In this document: piece after piece, positions 50,531 through 61,614 of the stretch | Layout: every line of letters starts with the position of its first letter | How positions within the stretch are numbered: position 1 is the stretch's first letter | NCBI RefSeq assembly: GCF_018340385.1 | Contig: NC_056613.1 | Location: forward strand, 14,122,885 to 14,186,884 | Direction of reading: 5' to 3' | Length of the DNA stretch: 64,000 nucleotides | Origin: Cyprinus carpio | Lineage: Eukaryota; Chordata; Actinopteri; Cypriniformes; Cyprinidae | Notes under the pieces: model-generated | Told to the model about the DNA's origin: nothing | The model's input: the letters and a program-made list of their open reading frames with translations, nothing else | The model's database searches: none | Translations under genes and position numbers: made by a program

Positions 50531-52106
50531 TGGGAATCAATTCCAAAAATAATTGATTTTGAGGCTTTGGGAATCTTTCGATCAAACGTTGCCGAACTTC
50601 GATTCACCAAATAAAAAATTGGTAATGAGTAGAGCTGCACGATAAATCACATGCGTTTATCATGTGCATCTTGTCAGTAAAGCCAGTTCTGTGATTAGTA
50701 GTAAATCTCCAGCACTTGCTTTCAGATGGAGTGGCATTTACTACACAGAGCCATAGTTCACTGACAAGCTGCGCAATATTGCGTACATAATCAGCGATGA
50801 ATCTCCTGCGATAATGAAAGCAGTTTGCGTAGCTTGTCAGCTTGTCTGAGTTGACGATGCAGCCTTCCATTTTGAGAAGTACCCATTAATTTGCCTCTTG
50901 CTCGCTAATAGTGTTTAAAAGAAGTCTGATTCGTCTCCACAAAAAGGTTCTTTCGGATAGATCATTTTAATGAACCAGTTCAAAAAACGATTCCAAGGTT
51001 ATTTTATGGCCGAACTGGCTTATGTTGTCCACAATTTTGAGTGCTGCACAACAGAATAGATCATGATGTGATCGAGGGTCTTATTTACATCTTAAATAAA
51101 AAGCTATTTTTTAAACTTTCTATCAGCCAAAGATAATTCTGAAAGAAAACACACAGAGCACAGATCAGTGGCCAAGAGATAAACCATGAGCTCTTATATC
51201 AATGTGTTGTTAATGTTCTGGTTATTTTGTTTTGGTATACAGTTTGTTAATTTTGTGCAAAGCATATGGTTAAAGTAAACATCATTCAGCTTAACTGTGC
51301 ATGTTTTAGACACTTCATTTCTTGTTCATGCTATAAACGCATGTCCACTGCTGAGCTGTGGGCTATGACTAATTTCATATGCAATGCAGACAAAATTACA
51401 ATTTAAAATCAATCAGAGCAACAGAAATGCATCGTAATTTTCTACAGCTACTTTCTACGACCTTTATATCCTGCAGTCATGGCCAAATTAGCTTCCTCCA
51501 ATCTAAAAATCAAGAATTGAAAAGAATCGAACACAACAGTGAGGAATCGATTCTTGGAATGGAATCCCATCAATTCCAGAGCCGGGAATCGGATTCGATT
51601 CCAAAGATTTCGGAATTAAACAGCCCCAGTGACACCCAGTTTTATCCATGTACATAGATTGATACTTCTGAGTATTGTGGTGTATTGCAGCATTAACATA
51701 TGAGTTTGTAAACAATTTCTGAAGAAATGACTGGCTCATAAGAGTCATTAGTTTGTTATGGGCAGCCAGCAAGGACAGCTCAATAGAAACATATCTTGTC
51801 TATTTATTGTTTTTATATTATTATCTGGCACCCAAGTCTTTCTCTTATCACATTCAATTTAGACTGCAAGTTCACTACTTGGCTAAAACAATTTTATTTT
51901 ACCATGGCAATGTAGATTCAGTAGCAACACAGGTAAACCTTTTAGAGTGTTTTAATAGACTGTTCCTTTGCATCAATAGAAGAATCGAAACAGCCGTGAA
52001 TTTTTAATAGTCAATAATCTATTGTCTTAGAACTTTTATAAATAATAATAATAATAATAATAATAAAACCAGTTCAAAACAAAAACCAGATTCCATTCCC
52101 AACCCG
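50531..52106. mobile_element. Degraded composite of GGGAATCGATTCC-type hAT pieces
   Basis: GGCTGGGAATCAATTCC (from 50531) and ATTCCATTCCCAACCCGAT (to 52106) are inverted counterparts related to the termini of the 40210 element. In between are a second left-type terminus TAGAGCTGCACGATAAATC (from 50633) and GAGCCGGGAATCGGATTCG (51580). No target duplication was found, so the nesting order is uncertain. Confidence 0.5.
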
Positions 52107-52745
52107 ATGGAGATGAAACTGTTTCTCGGCTCTGCCACACCACACGCTTACTTAACACAGGTTAATTAGTAATTAGTAAGGGCATCCGATAGGTTATCTC
52201 TGCTTCTCCCTCTCTCTCTCTCTCTCTCGCTCACTCTCCCACACTCAATTTCTCTATCTCTGTTTCTCTCTAGATATATGGCATATAGATTAATTGAATG
52301 ATATGTTGAAACTTTTGATATTGTACTTTTTACGATGAAATAATACAGAAAACCAAGCAGATGCTGCAGAGACAGCAGCAGAATGATCATGGATTGTAAT
52401 GTTTTCCTCCTTCCCTCTGGAGGATTGAACTAAATGTAATATAGAGAGTGAGACAAAATGCAAATATGGGGCAGAGAGAGAGCGAGGAGGTATACAGGGA
52501 TGACTAAGGTAAGAAATGAAGTGCTGAATAGAGAGGATGTGTAAAGCTGCAAGGAAGAGGGAGGTGAGGCAGAGGTGATGCTGTGTGCTGACACCTGTTT
52601 ACAGAACCATCTGAAAGATAGAGGACAGAGCAGAATACAGAAGTGATGTGGTGAGAGAGAAGACTGTTTTGTGACACTTTATTTTTTTTTTTTTACAACT
52701 CTGGTGACAGATGTGCTTACACTGGGGCGAGCAGATTGTTATTTC

Positions 52746-52771
52746 TGTGTGTGTGTGTGTGTGTGTGTGTG
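52746..52771. repeat. (TG)13 microsatellite
   Basis: This is a perfect TG tract of 26 bp in quaking intron 2. Confidence 0.97.
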
Positions 52772-53910
52772 AAGAGCGTGTCTTGTATCACTCCACTGGG
52801 AGGCCGCTGTTGGATGCATTACCTCCGATTTTCTTTTCCAACTCTCTAGATTAGCTGTTTTCAGCACTCTTCCTCCTCTCTCCACATGAAAAACACAGAC
52901 TCCAGACAGACGCAGCCTTTGGTTAAACCAAGCAAACTGATCACAGTTGCACATGTTCTATTCTCTGTGATCTTTAGCACTTGAGCTTTTAAACTTTGAC
53001 CTTCACACATCTTGAAGTTTTATTTGGAGTTTCGACTGCCCTTCAGTCTTTTTCCATCCCAGATTAGAAATGACAGAATTTTGTGTTCCCATTTTCCTCT
53101 CTTTCTGCTCGTCATCTTTTTTATTATTTTTTTTAACACAGATGTGTTTTTTTTTTTTTTTTTTGGTGATGCCATTACCAGTAAGTGTTAAATTTTCTGT
53201 AATAAAGGGTCGTGACCTTACAAGCAGGGTGGAGTGATTGTGATGGAGGAGAGCGAGGTTGAAGGAGAGAGGAGGGAGCGGGTGGGTAGGAGGTATAATG
53301 TTGCGTTAGCGTTGCTGCTCGTTTGTCTCTGTCAGGTCCCTCGGCTACATCCCTGAACTGCTCAACTCTCTGCTTGCTCTCACATTTAGGCTGTTCTGTT
53401 ATACATCCCTACAGCTTAACACTGACACCCTCGCACACACACTCCCATGCACAGCATATAGATTTTTCAGTTATGTGGGTATGTTACCAAGGTTCGCGGT
53501 GACGTAACAAAATAGCAGCTGAAGGACATTGATTCTCTCTTTACCCTCTATTAGGACCCCTGTTCATCAAATCAAAAATAACTAATTTGAATGATTCTGA
53601 ATAACTCTGAAAGGTATGTGCGTGTTTTATTTTTTGGCTAATCAGTGTCTTTTAGAACCATGGCAGGATTGTAGTAGTTTCCTCACTACAAAAAGTTTTG
53701 AAAACAACAACAGTCTGACTAGAATGACACAACAAATGTACATTGCTCCCATTATGCTCAACAAAGCTGTCTACACTAGAAGCATCTGAATCTGTGATGA
53801 CACGTCAACTCCCTATGCATATTTTTCATGGGTTGCAGTGCTATTCTAGTCAGTTTCTTCCCCACGTCTGTCTGAAATAAAAACATTTTTTTGAATTGAG
53901 TGATCATGCA

Positions 53911-54330
53911 TGTGACCCTGGACCACAAAACCAGTCTCAAGTTATTTGTAGCAATAGCCAAAAATACATATTATGGGTCAAAATTACGATTTTTCTTTTA
54001 TATAAGTAAAGATCAGCTTGCATGAATATATTTTGTAAATTTCCTATTGTAAATATATCAAAACTTAAATTTTGATTAGTAATGTGCATTGCTGAGGACT
54101 TCATTTGGACAACATTCTCATTGAAAAGGCGATTTTCTCAATATTTAGATTTTTTTTTTTTTTGCACCCTCAGATTCCAAATATTCAAGTAGTCGTATTT
54201 TGGCTAAATATTGTCCTATACTAACAAACCAAGCATCAGTGGAAACCTTATTTCCTCAGCTTTCAGATGATGCATAATCTCAATTTAAAAATATTGACCC
54301 TTATGACTGGTTTTGTGGTCCATGGTCATA
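53911..54330. mobile_element. Non-autonomous DNA transposon with TGACCCTGGACCACAAAACC ends
   Basis: The left end TGTGACCCTGGACCACAAAA is mirrored by CTGGTTTTGTGGTCCATGGTC at the right (20 of the last 21 bases complementary). The interior matches, as I remember it, one of the most abundant repeats of cyprinid genomes (TTTGTAGCAATAGCCAAAAA, GCACCCTCAGATTCC, ATTGACCCTTATGACTGG). It appears near full length at about 420 bp and has no coding capacity. Confidence 0.8.
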
Positions 54331-55666
54331 TATGTGTGAATAGGATGCTGCGAGTACAATTTCATTTAACTTGTGTAAATGACTGCAGCGGTCAAGTTGT
54401 TGTGTTTTTCTGTCTGTCTGAAGTGTCTGGGTTTTATTTGATTTTCCTTGTTGGTGAAATGACTAAATGAGTTGATGTGTGCCTCACACACACACACAGA
54501 GCCCTGTTTTTTAGTGGCGGACGTTTGTGTGGCGGCGGCATGGTGGAAATTTCCAGGCTTTTTGGCGGTTGAGCTCTGCCCCTCTCAGACTCTCGCAAAC
54601 ACGAGTGCCGCCATATAGTCAAAACATTCTCTCATGTTGTCGTCTAAAAACTCTAGTATTTCTCTCTTCCTTCTGTATCATTCCCCTCATGCCTCCCTTC
54701 CTCCCTCTACAGGAAGTAAAATTGTGGCATCTCCTCCAGGCTGTAATTACTGTCTGGTTCCAGTATTCAAAGTGAGCAATTTCCCCCACTGCATCAGGCC
54801 GCTGCTCTCTGCCATGTCCAATCAACATCAACACACACATACACACAGAGGAGAATCCGCTCTCATCTGCATGGAGGGCGAGATCATGCAGGTGCGCTCC
54901 TGTGGAAGAGAGGGAGTGATGGAAGTTCTGATGATAACTGATCATCCTGACAAGTCATGTTGTTGCATATGTATTTTTGCTGCTGTTTTATCACCATCTG
55001 ATTTGTTTACAGTGTGCGTGACTGTGACGACAGGGACAGTCAGCGCACATGCTCACCTAAGGCATTGTCACTTCTGGCTGTCTTATGATGATGGTGACAC
55101 ATGATGTGGCGTGTGGCGCTGCTGCTTCAGTACACAGTTTTACACGTGTATCCTGCTCGGCGTCTCATGAGAGCATTTGGAATATTTGTGTAGAACTCCA
55201 GCGGTTCTGATCCACCTACACAGTCAAACCTGTCGGATTATGCTGCGTCATCTGTGTTGAAACAATAAGCCTTTAGAGAGAAGCAGCATTGTTTTCCTGT
55301 TTATCCAGGCAGGTCATGTCGCTTGTTGCTTGGGTTGGACTAATCGTGAGTCGGTCTTTTGAGTTCCTTTCTGATTATCTTATTGCCCACTGCAAAGTAT
55401 TAGGAGTGATGACTGACATTAATTTTGGCTATTAAATCCTGTGCGAGGTGTTGGTTGTTGACGCAGTAGTATAAGGCTTTTAACAAGAAACATGGCAAGA
55501 GCTAAAGCTGTTAGCTGTTAGATAACCAAGCTAATAGTAGTGACCGGAAACAAATTGTCCAAAGATTTGTTTGTTTTTTAAACCCATTTAATCCCATGGT
55601 CTACTTTGAGAAAGTAATTTAGTGTTTATTATTTAGGGGCTAGGCCTAGTTGGTAAAGTTGTCAAT

Positions 55667-57008
55667 TAGGGCTGCACAATATTGGAAAAAACTCACATTG
55701 CGATATTTTGTTTTTTTGCGATATATATTTGCGATATGGGGGATGGATGGGGAATCACAAGATGACTTGAATAGCTCTATTTAGTAAAAAAAAATAAAAA
55801 TAATCAATTGTTGGAGTGATTTTGTAGGCGAGTAAATCAGCATAGAAAATAAACAAATTACAATCGTAGATAAATGTAATAGAACGAAGATAAAAAATTA
55901 AATAAACAGTCAATAACAGTATTCGGGTACAGAAATCGAATAATCAAAAGTAAAATAACACTGCATAGTATTCACTGTATAAATTATATCTAATAAATCT
56001 GTTAAGTCTACAAAATTGATTTTTCTTTACAGTATGTGTTTTGTTGTTTGATTAACATTCATGACAGAAAACAACAGGAACATTACACTGCTGTGAACCA
56101 ATATACTGTTACACATCCATTTTCTTTCTCAATGATTTACCTTCACCTAAACCATAAACAACTGTGTTTACAACGATACTTGCAGAGGCATGCATTTTGA
56201 CATAATTTTTATACAGCAAGCATGCATTCAGTTGATCAAGATCAAAATAATAGTAAAAATATTTGTAATGTGTAAAAAAAAAAAATATTTCAAAGAATTC
56301 TGTTTTTTACCTTTTTATTAAAAGAATCCAGAAAAAAATTAGAAGCATATTGAAATTTGTAGTATTTCATAGTGTTACTGTTTTTACTGTATTAAATACA
56401 TGGTCTAGGTGAGCAGAAGAGTCTTTTTTTCACAAACATTACCAAAAAAAAAAAAAAAAAACAATTTAATTTGTCTTTTAATTAATTAAATTTATTAAAA
56501 TTCATTTTATTTTTTGGTAAATAAAGGGGATTTGCTATTAACATTAAAACAGAAGAAATATTGTGTGATTTATTTCTTTAAAAAATAGTTTTATTAATTT
56601 TTTCAACAGTAGTAGCAGTATCACAGACATTCTACTAAATAATAGTAATATTTCTAGCACAATGCCTTTATGTAAAAATGAACTTTTATTTTGACTGGTT
56701 GCCGTGAATACCTTTAAATTGACACTGGTTTACCATTTTACTCAAATTAAATGGTAAAATGCTTGTGAAGTGACTCAGAACAGTACTTGGTACCACCGGT
56801 ACTTAAAGTGAAGCCAGTGTAGCTTCTGACGAGCAAGCGTCAAGGCACTTTTTCAAATTAAATTAGAAAAAATAAATCAAAGACTGACGTAAATACCTCA
56901 ACTGACCAGGCGGCTAATCACTCACACTTAAAGAAACCTGGTACCGTGACATTTTCATTTTTTTAGTACCAACTTGGTACCGAAGTACCAGGTCTTTTGA
57001 CAACACTA
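55667..57008. mobile_element. hAT-derived composite with mismatched ends
   Basis: The left boundary TAGGGCTGCACAATATTGG and the right boundary TTTTGACAACACTA (reverse complement TAGTGTTGTCAAAAGACC) belong to different hAT-like families, so at least two insertions are fused here. 56340-56450 includes a piece of the CATTCAAAAGTTTGG family. 56519-56719 is shared with the element at 48314. The right part alternates GGTACC motifs and is interrupted by a 117-bp segment (56809-56925) containing the left arm of a long inverted repeat. Confidence 0.55.
56814..56923 (+). repeat. Left arm of 110-bp inverted repeat
   Basis: This arm begins CCAGTGTAGCTTCTGACGAG and ends GGCGGCTAATCACTC. Its reverse complement equals 57720-57829 with a single mismatch and no gap. 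The arm and its short flanks (56809-56925) lie between two copies of ACTTAAAG (56801-56808 and 56926-56933) inside a repeat, so it looks inserted. Confidence 0.95.
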
Positions 57009-57011
57009 ATA

Positions 57012-57015
<4 letters not shown>

Positions 57016-57048
<33 letters not shown>
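57016..57048. repeat. (TG)16 microsatellite
   Basis: This is a perfect TG tract immediately after the right boundary of the preceding repeat, inside the loop of the long inverted repeat. Confidence 0.97.
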
Positions 57049-57050
<2 letters not shown>

Positions 57051-57719
57051 ATTTGGCAGTCAGTACCTAAACTTTTTATGAGTGATAGAATGTGGTTTTA
57101 ACACTCATAAATAACCAAACTCTGTGTGAGCAGAACTGGATTAAGCACTCGGAAGAGGAGTGACAACCGTATTAAGCTGCAGTGTATATGTGGCCTCTAT
57201 TCATACAGGACAGGATTAAGCACTTACAAGAAGACTGACTCTCTCTGTCTTTACCCTGAGTCAGAAGTGAACTGATAGAGAGTGGAAAAAGAGTGGATTT
57301 TATTTGATTATTTTTATTTGGAGCAGTGCTGTCGGAGAGGCGCTGTAAAGCTGGGAGGATTACGGAGGTAAATAAAGCGTGCTCTCAGACAAAGCCCCGG
57401 AGCACAGCATCAGGGACAAAGGCCACAATAAGACCCCTCCTCTCCTTTAATTTCCCCCCGTTGTTTCATTTCTTATTTACATTACATACAGCCGGCTTTT
57501 CCCCTTTCTGTGCCTCGGAGCACGATAACAGAAAGAAAGAATTATGAAGGACAAAAAATGAAGAGCAGGAAGGAGGAAAAGCAAGAAAGAGGCTTTGCAG
57601 CACTGCTTAGCATTCTGTTTGGCAAACATGAGCTTGACATTGTTTCTGAGCTCTCGTTTTTCTATCCAACTTCCTGATTCGTTGTAGCCGTAGCTCATAA
57701 ACGGCTGCCAGAGGAGGAA

Positions 57720-57829
57720 GAGTGATTAGCCGCCTGGTCAGTTGAGGTATTTACGTCAGTCTTTGATTTATTTTTTCGAATTTAATTTGAAAAAGTGCCT
57801 TGACGCTTGCTCGTCAGAAGCTACACTGG
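57720..57829 (-). repeat. Right arm of 110-bp inverted repeat
   Basis: This arm begins GAGTGATTAGCCGCCTGGTC and ends GTCAGAAGCTACACTGG. It pairs with 56814-56923 across a 796-bp spacer. The single difference is CGAA here against TAGA on the other arm (57778). The flanks look non-repetitive, so this is the better candidate for the original copy. Confidence 0.95.
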
Positions 57830-58367
57830 AGCTAATTGAATTATTAGTGTGGGAGAGAGGTTTTTTGTGTGTCTATTGCTTGAAATAAACAATTACACAC
57901 CATGCTCACAATATCAGGCAGAGAATTCTGAGGATTTTATAGTGCAGCTAATTGAATTGTTGTCTTTTTGATTTTGATTTTTTTTTTTTTTTTGCCCCAA
58001 ATGTCATTCCACCACATGCAGATTCTCTCCAGTGAGCTTTCTGTGGGGAAATTGTCACCGTTCTTCTCTTTTCACAAACAATGTTATGCAGAATAACGGT
58101 TTCAGTCACAATTCACTTTCATTGTATGGAAGTTGCAATTGAACCAATTGACTGTTTCAATTCAAGTGAAGGCCTATAGTTTTGGAACAACAGGAAGGTG
58201 GTTTAAATAGCTAAAAAATTAACAATTAATAAAGTATTAATTAAAAATTAAAATTTAAAAATTACTTTATCAGCATTGTATACACAACATTCTGTTTTCA
58301 ATAAAAGATGCTCTGAGTTTCTGAATGCTTTCTAATCTCCCTCTCTCTTTACCTTTTGTTTTTCCAG

Positions 58368-58484
58368 TATAATTTTGTTGGAAGAATTCTTGGCCCTCGT
58401 GGACTCACAGCAAAGCAACTGGAAGCAGAGACTGGCTGCAAGATCATGGTTAGAGGGAGAAGCTCCATGAGAGACAGAAAGAAG
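58368..58484 (+). CDS. qki: Quaking, coding exon 3 (KH domain core)
   Basis: The exon is 117 nt (39 codons, phase 0 at both ends), the length I remember for vertebrate QKI exon 3. It lies between the acceptor TTTTTCCAG and the donor GTGAGA. It encodes YNFVGRILGPRGLTAKQLEA followed by ETGCKIMVRGRSSMRDRKK. GPRG is the GXXG loop of the KH fold that contacts RNA, followed by the helix and strand that build the binding groove. RSSMRDRKK replaces the mammalian KGSMRDKKK, a conservative change. The rest of the KH domain, QUA2 and the alternatively spliced tails must lie beyond the window. With exons 1 and 2 it brings the encoded protein to about residue 134. Confidence 0.96.
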
Positions 58485-61400
58485 GTGAGACATGCAACGA
58501 AACATTTCATTTTGATCAAGGATATTGCGTACATTTACTGATATTAACAAAAATAACATTTGTAAATTAAATTAAAAAAAATCTAACTCCTAATTTATAC
58601 AGGGACAATTTAAATTTAGTATAGTGCTCTAATTCATGCTTAAGCAATGTTTCAAACTGGTTCTCACAGCAGAGCCAACACTGGTCAAATTTGTGGCATG
58701 TTGTCCTGATCTGCACTGTCAATATTGGCAGATGATTTGTCCATGCTCTGTGGTTCAGTTTGAGATTTCAGCACATAATAAAAGAAAAAGTGGGGCACCA
58801 GCACAACTTGTGACAAAATTGTTGCACCAGCAGGACATGTCGAACCAGCTTGGACAAATGTGACCACTTAGTCACAATTTGGAGCTTTCTCATCCCCTCT
58901 TCCTCCTTCACAGACAGTGTTCTGCTGACGTTTGCCATTTGGATCCAGTTTGTCCCTAATGAGCCAATTCACTCATTTGTTCTCTCCAATGACTTTCTTT
59001 TCCTATCTCCTGCACACTCATGGTTAGCACGCACGGCTCCGGCTGAGGCCCAGTTCTATTTCAGGACTGGCTGTGGTGGTGTGGGTGTCAGAGAGAACAA
59101 AAGCACATGGTAGAAATACTATAAAGTAGGACCCAGTTCTTTCTTTAAGCCTCAGAAGTGTGACCCACTGTGTGATCAGCAGAGGAAGAGCTAAACCCTG
59201 AATGATGGGAAATTATGGCTTCAGGTGGGAGTTATGTAGCACAGAGACAAAACAGCACTGCCCCGTCAGCTCTAGCAGAGACTTTCTCGAGGGTGGGGCG
59301 AAATGACATTTGTACTTGTAACATGATAAAAAATCAGAAGAAATGGACGATTCTATAGTAAGCAACTGTGCTGATTTAATTCAACCCACAGAGACATTTT
59401 TGCCAGGAATCAGCATATGGCTAGTGTAGTCTTTTGTCTTTCTCTTCATATTTCTGTCAGTGTCCCAGTGGAGCTGTTTTATCAGGAAATCCCCATCACT
59501 GTGCATTAACATTAAACACCCCCCCCCACACACACACACACACCTGGGCTCCAGCTGTGCTCCCCTCTGGAGAAACCATATGTGTGAACTCAAGGGCTTG
59601 ATGCAGAAATTGATTAATCCTAAAAAGAAGTTCTCTCTCGTCTCTCTTCCTTTATTTAGCATTTCTGTAGTGGTTATGTCTTCTATTGCCCTGCTGAATG
59701 TAAAACACACACTCTTGTCTGAATGACTAATCTAAAGCTTGCTGGAATACTCCCCAACACAGAGAATGTGTTTTCTTGCTTCCTAACAGTTTCTCAGAAT
59801 AGTCTCCTGACTGATTCTGTCATACTCCCTTTCCACTGAAATGTTGTTTATTCTTGGCTGGGGTACCTGTGAATCTCTCATGTTTCCAACGATTTTCAGT
59901 GGAACCAAAAGCTGACATAACTAACCATTACTACATTAGGGAGCACATTATGTTCCACTGATGTTACTGTCCGCAATCCAACATTGAGCTTGGTCTTTTC
60001 TTTTCTTCTAGTTCATGCTCGTAGTTTTAAGAAAAACATTTTAAAGTGGGTATGAAATGAAAATTTACCATATTTTTTTTAAATGCATTTTATTGATCTT
60101 ATTTTGAATGATTCGTTCATGCATATGTTTTATTTTTAACTTTGTTTGACCTCATAATTGTTAATTTAGAAGGTCTTTGTTTGCTGGACTTCTCCAGTCA
60201 TTACGGTGTTACAACTGACTGCAAGTTAGCATTCAGATCTGCCTCCATCCAATTAACAATCAGTTGATAGGACCAAGTCCCCATCTTACTTTTTTGTTAC
60301 TTTTTTTTACTTGAATGTAAATCATAACACCAAAGAAAAGATCTGTCGCTACTGTCGTTACATCTTTAACTTTACCTTATGCTCTATTAGAGGCCGGAGA
60401 GTTAGAACAGACTGTTTTTTTTTTTTATTTTTTTTATTTTTTTTAGAATAAACATAAGTGTAAAGAGAAATACCCCAGGTCTTCATGAAAGACAACAAAC
60501 AATCTAACATCACTGTATTTTTGTCCATTGTCTTGTGTATGTTTTTATGTCTCAATGTTTCAGTAGTGAACCTGAGACTGAGTCTGCAAATATTGAGATA
60601 CGCACACTGAAACTGACAGTTGTGCGTATAGTTAGACCCATCTAAAGAGACTGAAGAGTTGTGAGCAGAGTCAAGTCTGGGCTGAGGGAGTTGTTTATTT
60701 AGCGTCCATTAGCCAAGCCGTTTTTGTGCTCAATAATTTAGTTTGCTGCTTCCTCTGGGGACTGAGAGAGCAATGCAGTTGTAGAAAAATAGAGGAAAGA
60801 AAAAGGAGTGACTTTCATTCAGAGAAGAAGTGAAGTGGGAGTCTTTCTCATCACAAAGTGTTTAGTTCTAGGTCATTCGTGGGGATGCGACACAGTGAGA
60901 TGAGTTGTTTGTTAGTGATGTGTTTAATGTTTACTCTGAAAGGTAAAGACATGGTTCACCTGAAGTCTCAGGAGAAAATGCTTTGTTAGCCCTAAATCAG
61001 ACAGACATTTTATTTAACAGCTCCCCAAAGGTGGTTTAACCCCATTTATCCTCTCAAGAGCTGCGTATACACCAGTTTGCACAGCCTCAAGAGACTCTAC
61101 ATCCTCACGCTTGTTGTGTGTGTGTACTGAAGCTGAGCTCAGGCCAATGTAATGGGAGAGGACAGGACAGACAAACTCAGGATAATAACCTGTCCCACTG
61201 TGTAGCCTCGTCCTCTGATCAAACACTGTTCAAATAGAGGGCTCTCAGAAACCACAGCATAGATCAAATGTAACAGACGGCCACCCTCACCGTAGCATCA
61301 CAGAACCTCTCCAAAGCCACACAGTAGGCTCTCTGAAGCTCCCCCCCACCCCCGTCCCTCCTCTTTTTATTTTCAAGTCTTTGTTCTTGGTTAAATTGAG

Positions 61401-61530
61401 TTCCCTTTCTTTCTTTTTTCTTTACACCTGTATCACAGCACACATTTATAATAGGAAACAAGTTCCTTAAAGTCACCATGTAATGGAAGCGACAGATCTT
61501 TCTTCCATATTGTGACTTCCAAGGGAAAAG

Positions 61531-61614
<84 letters not shown>

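Noticed and set aside
54634..55104. 156-codon open frame on the + strand
   Set aside because: It is low-complexity, cysteine/histidine/serine-rich readthrough of noncoding intron sequence, resembling no known protein.
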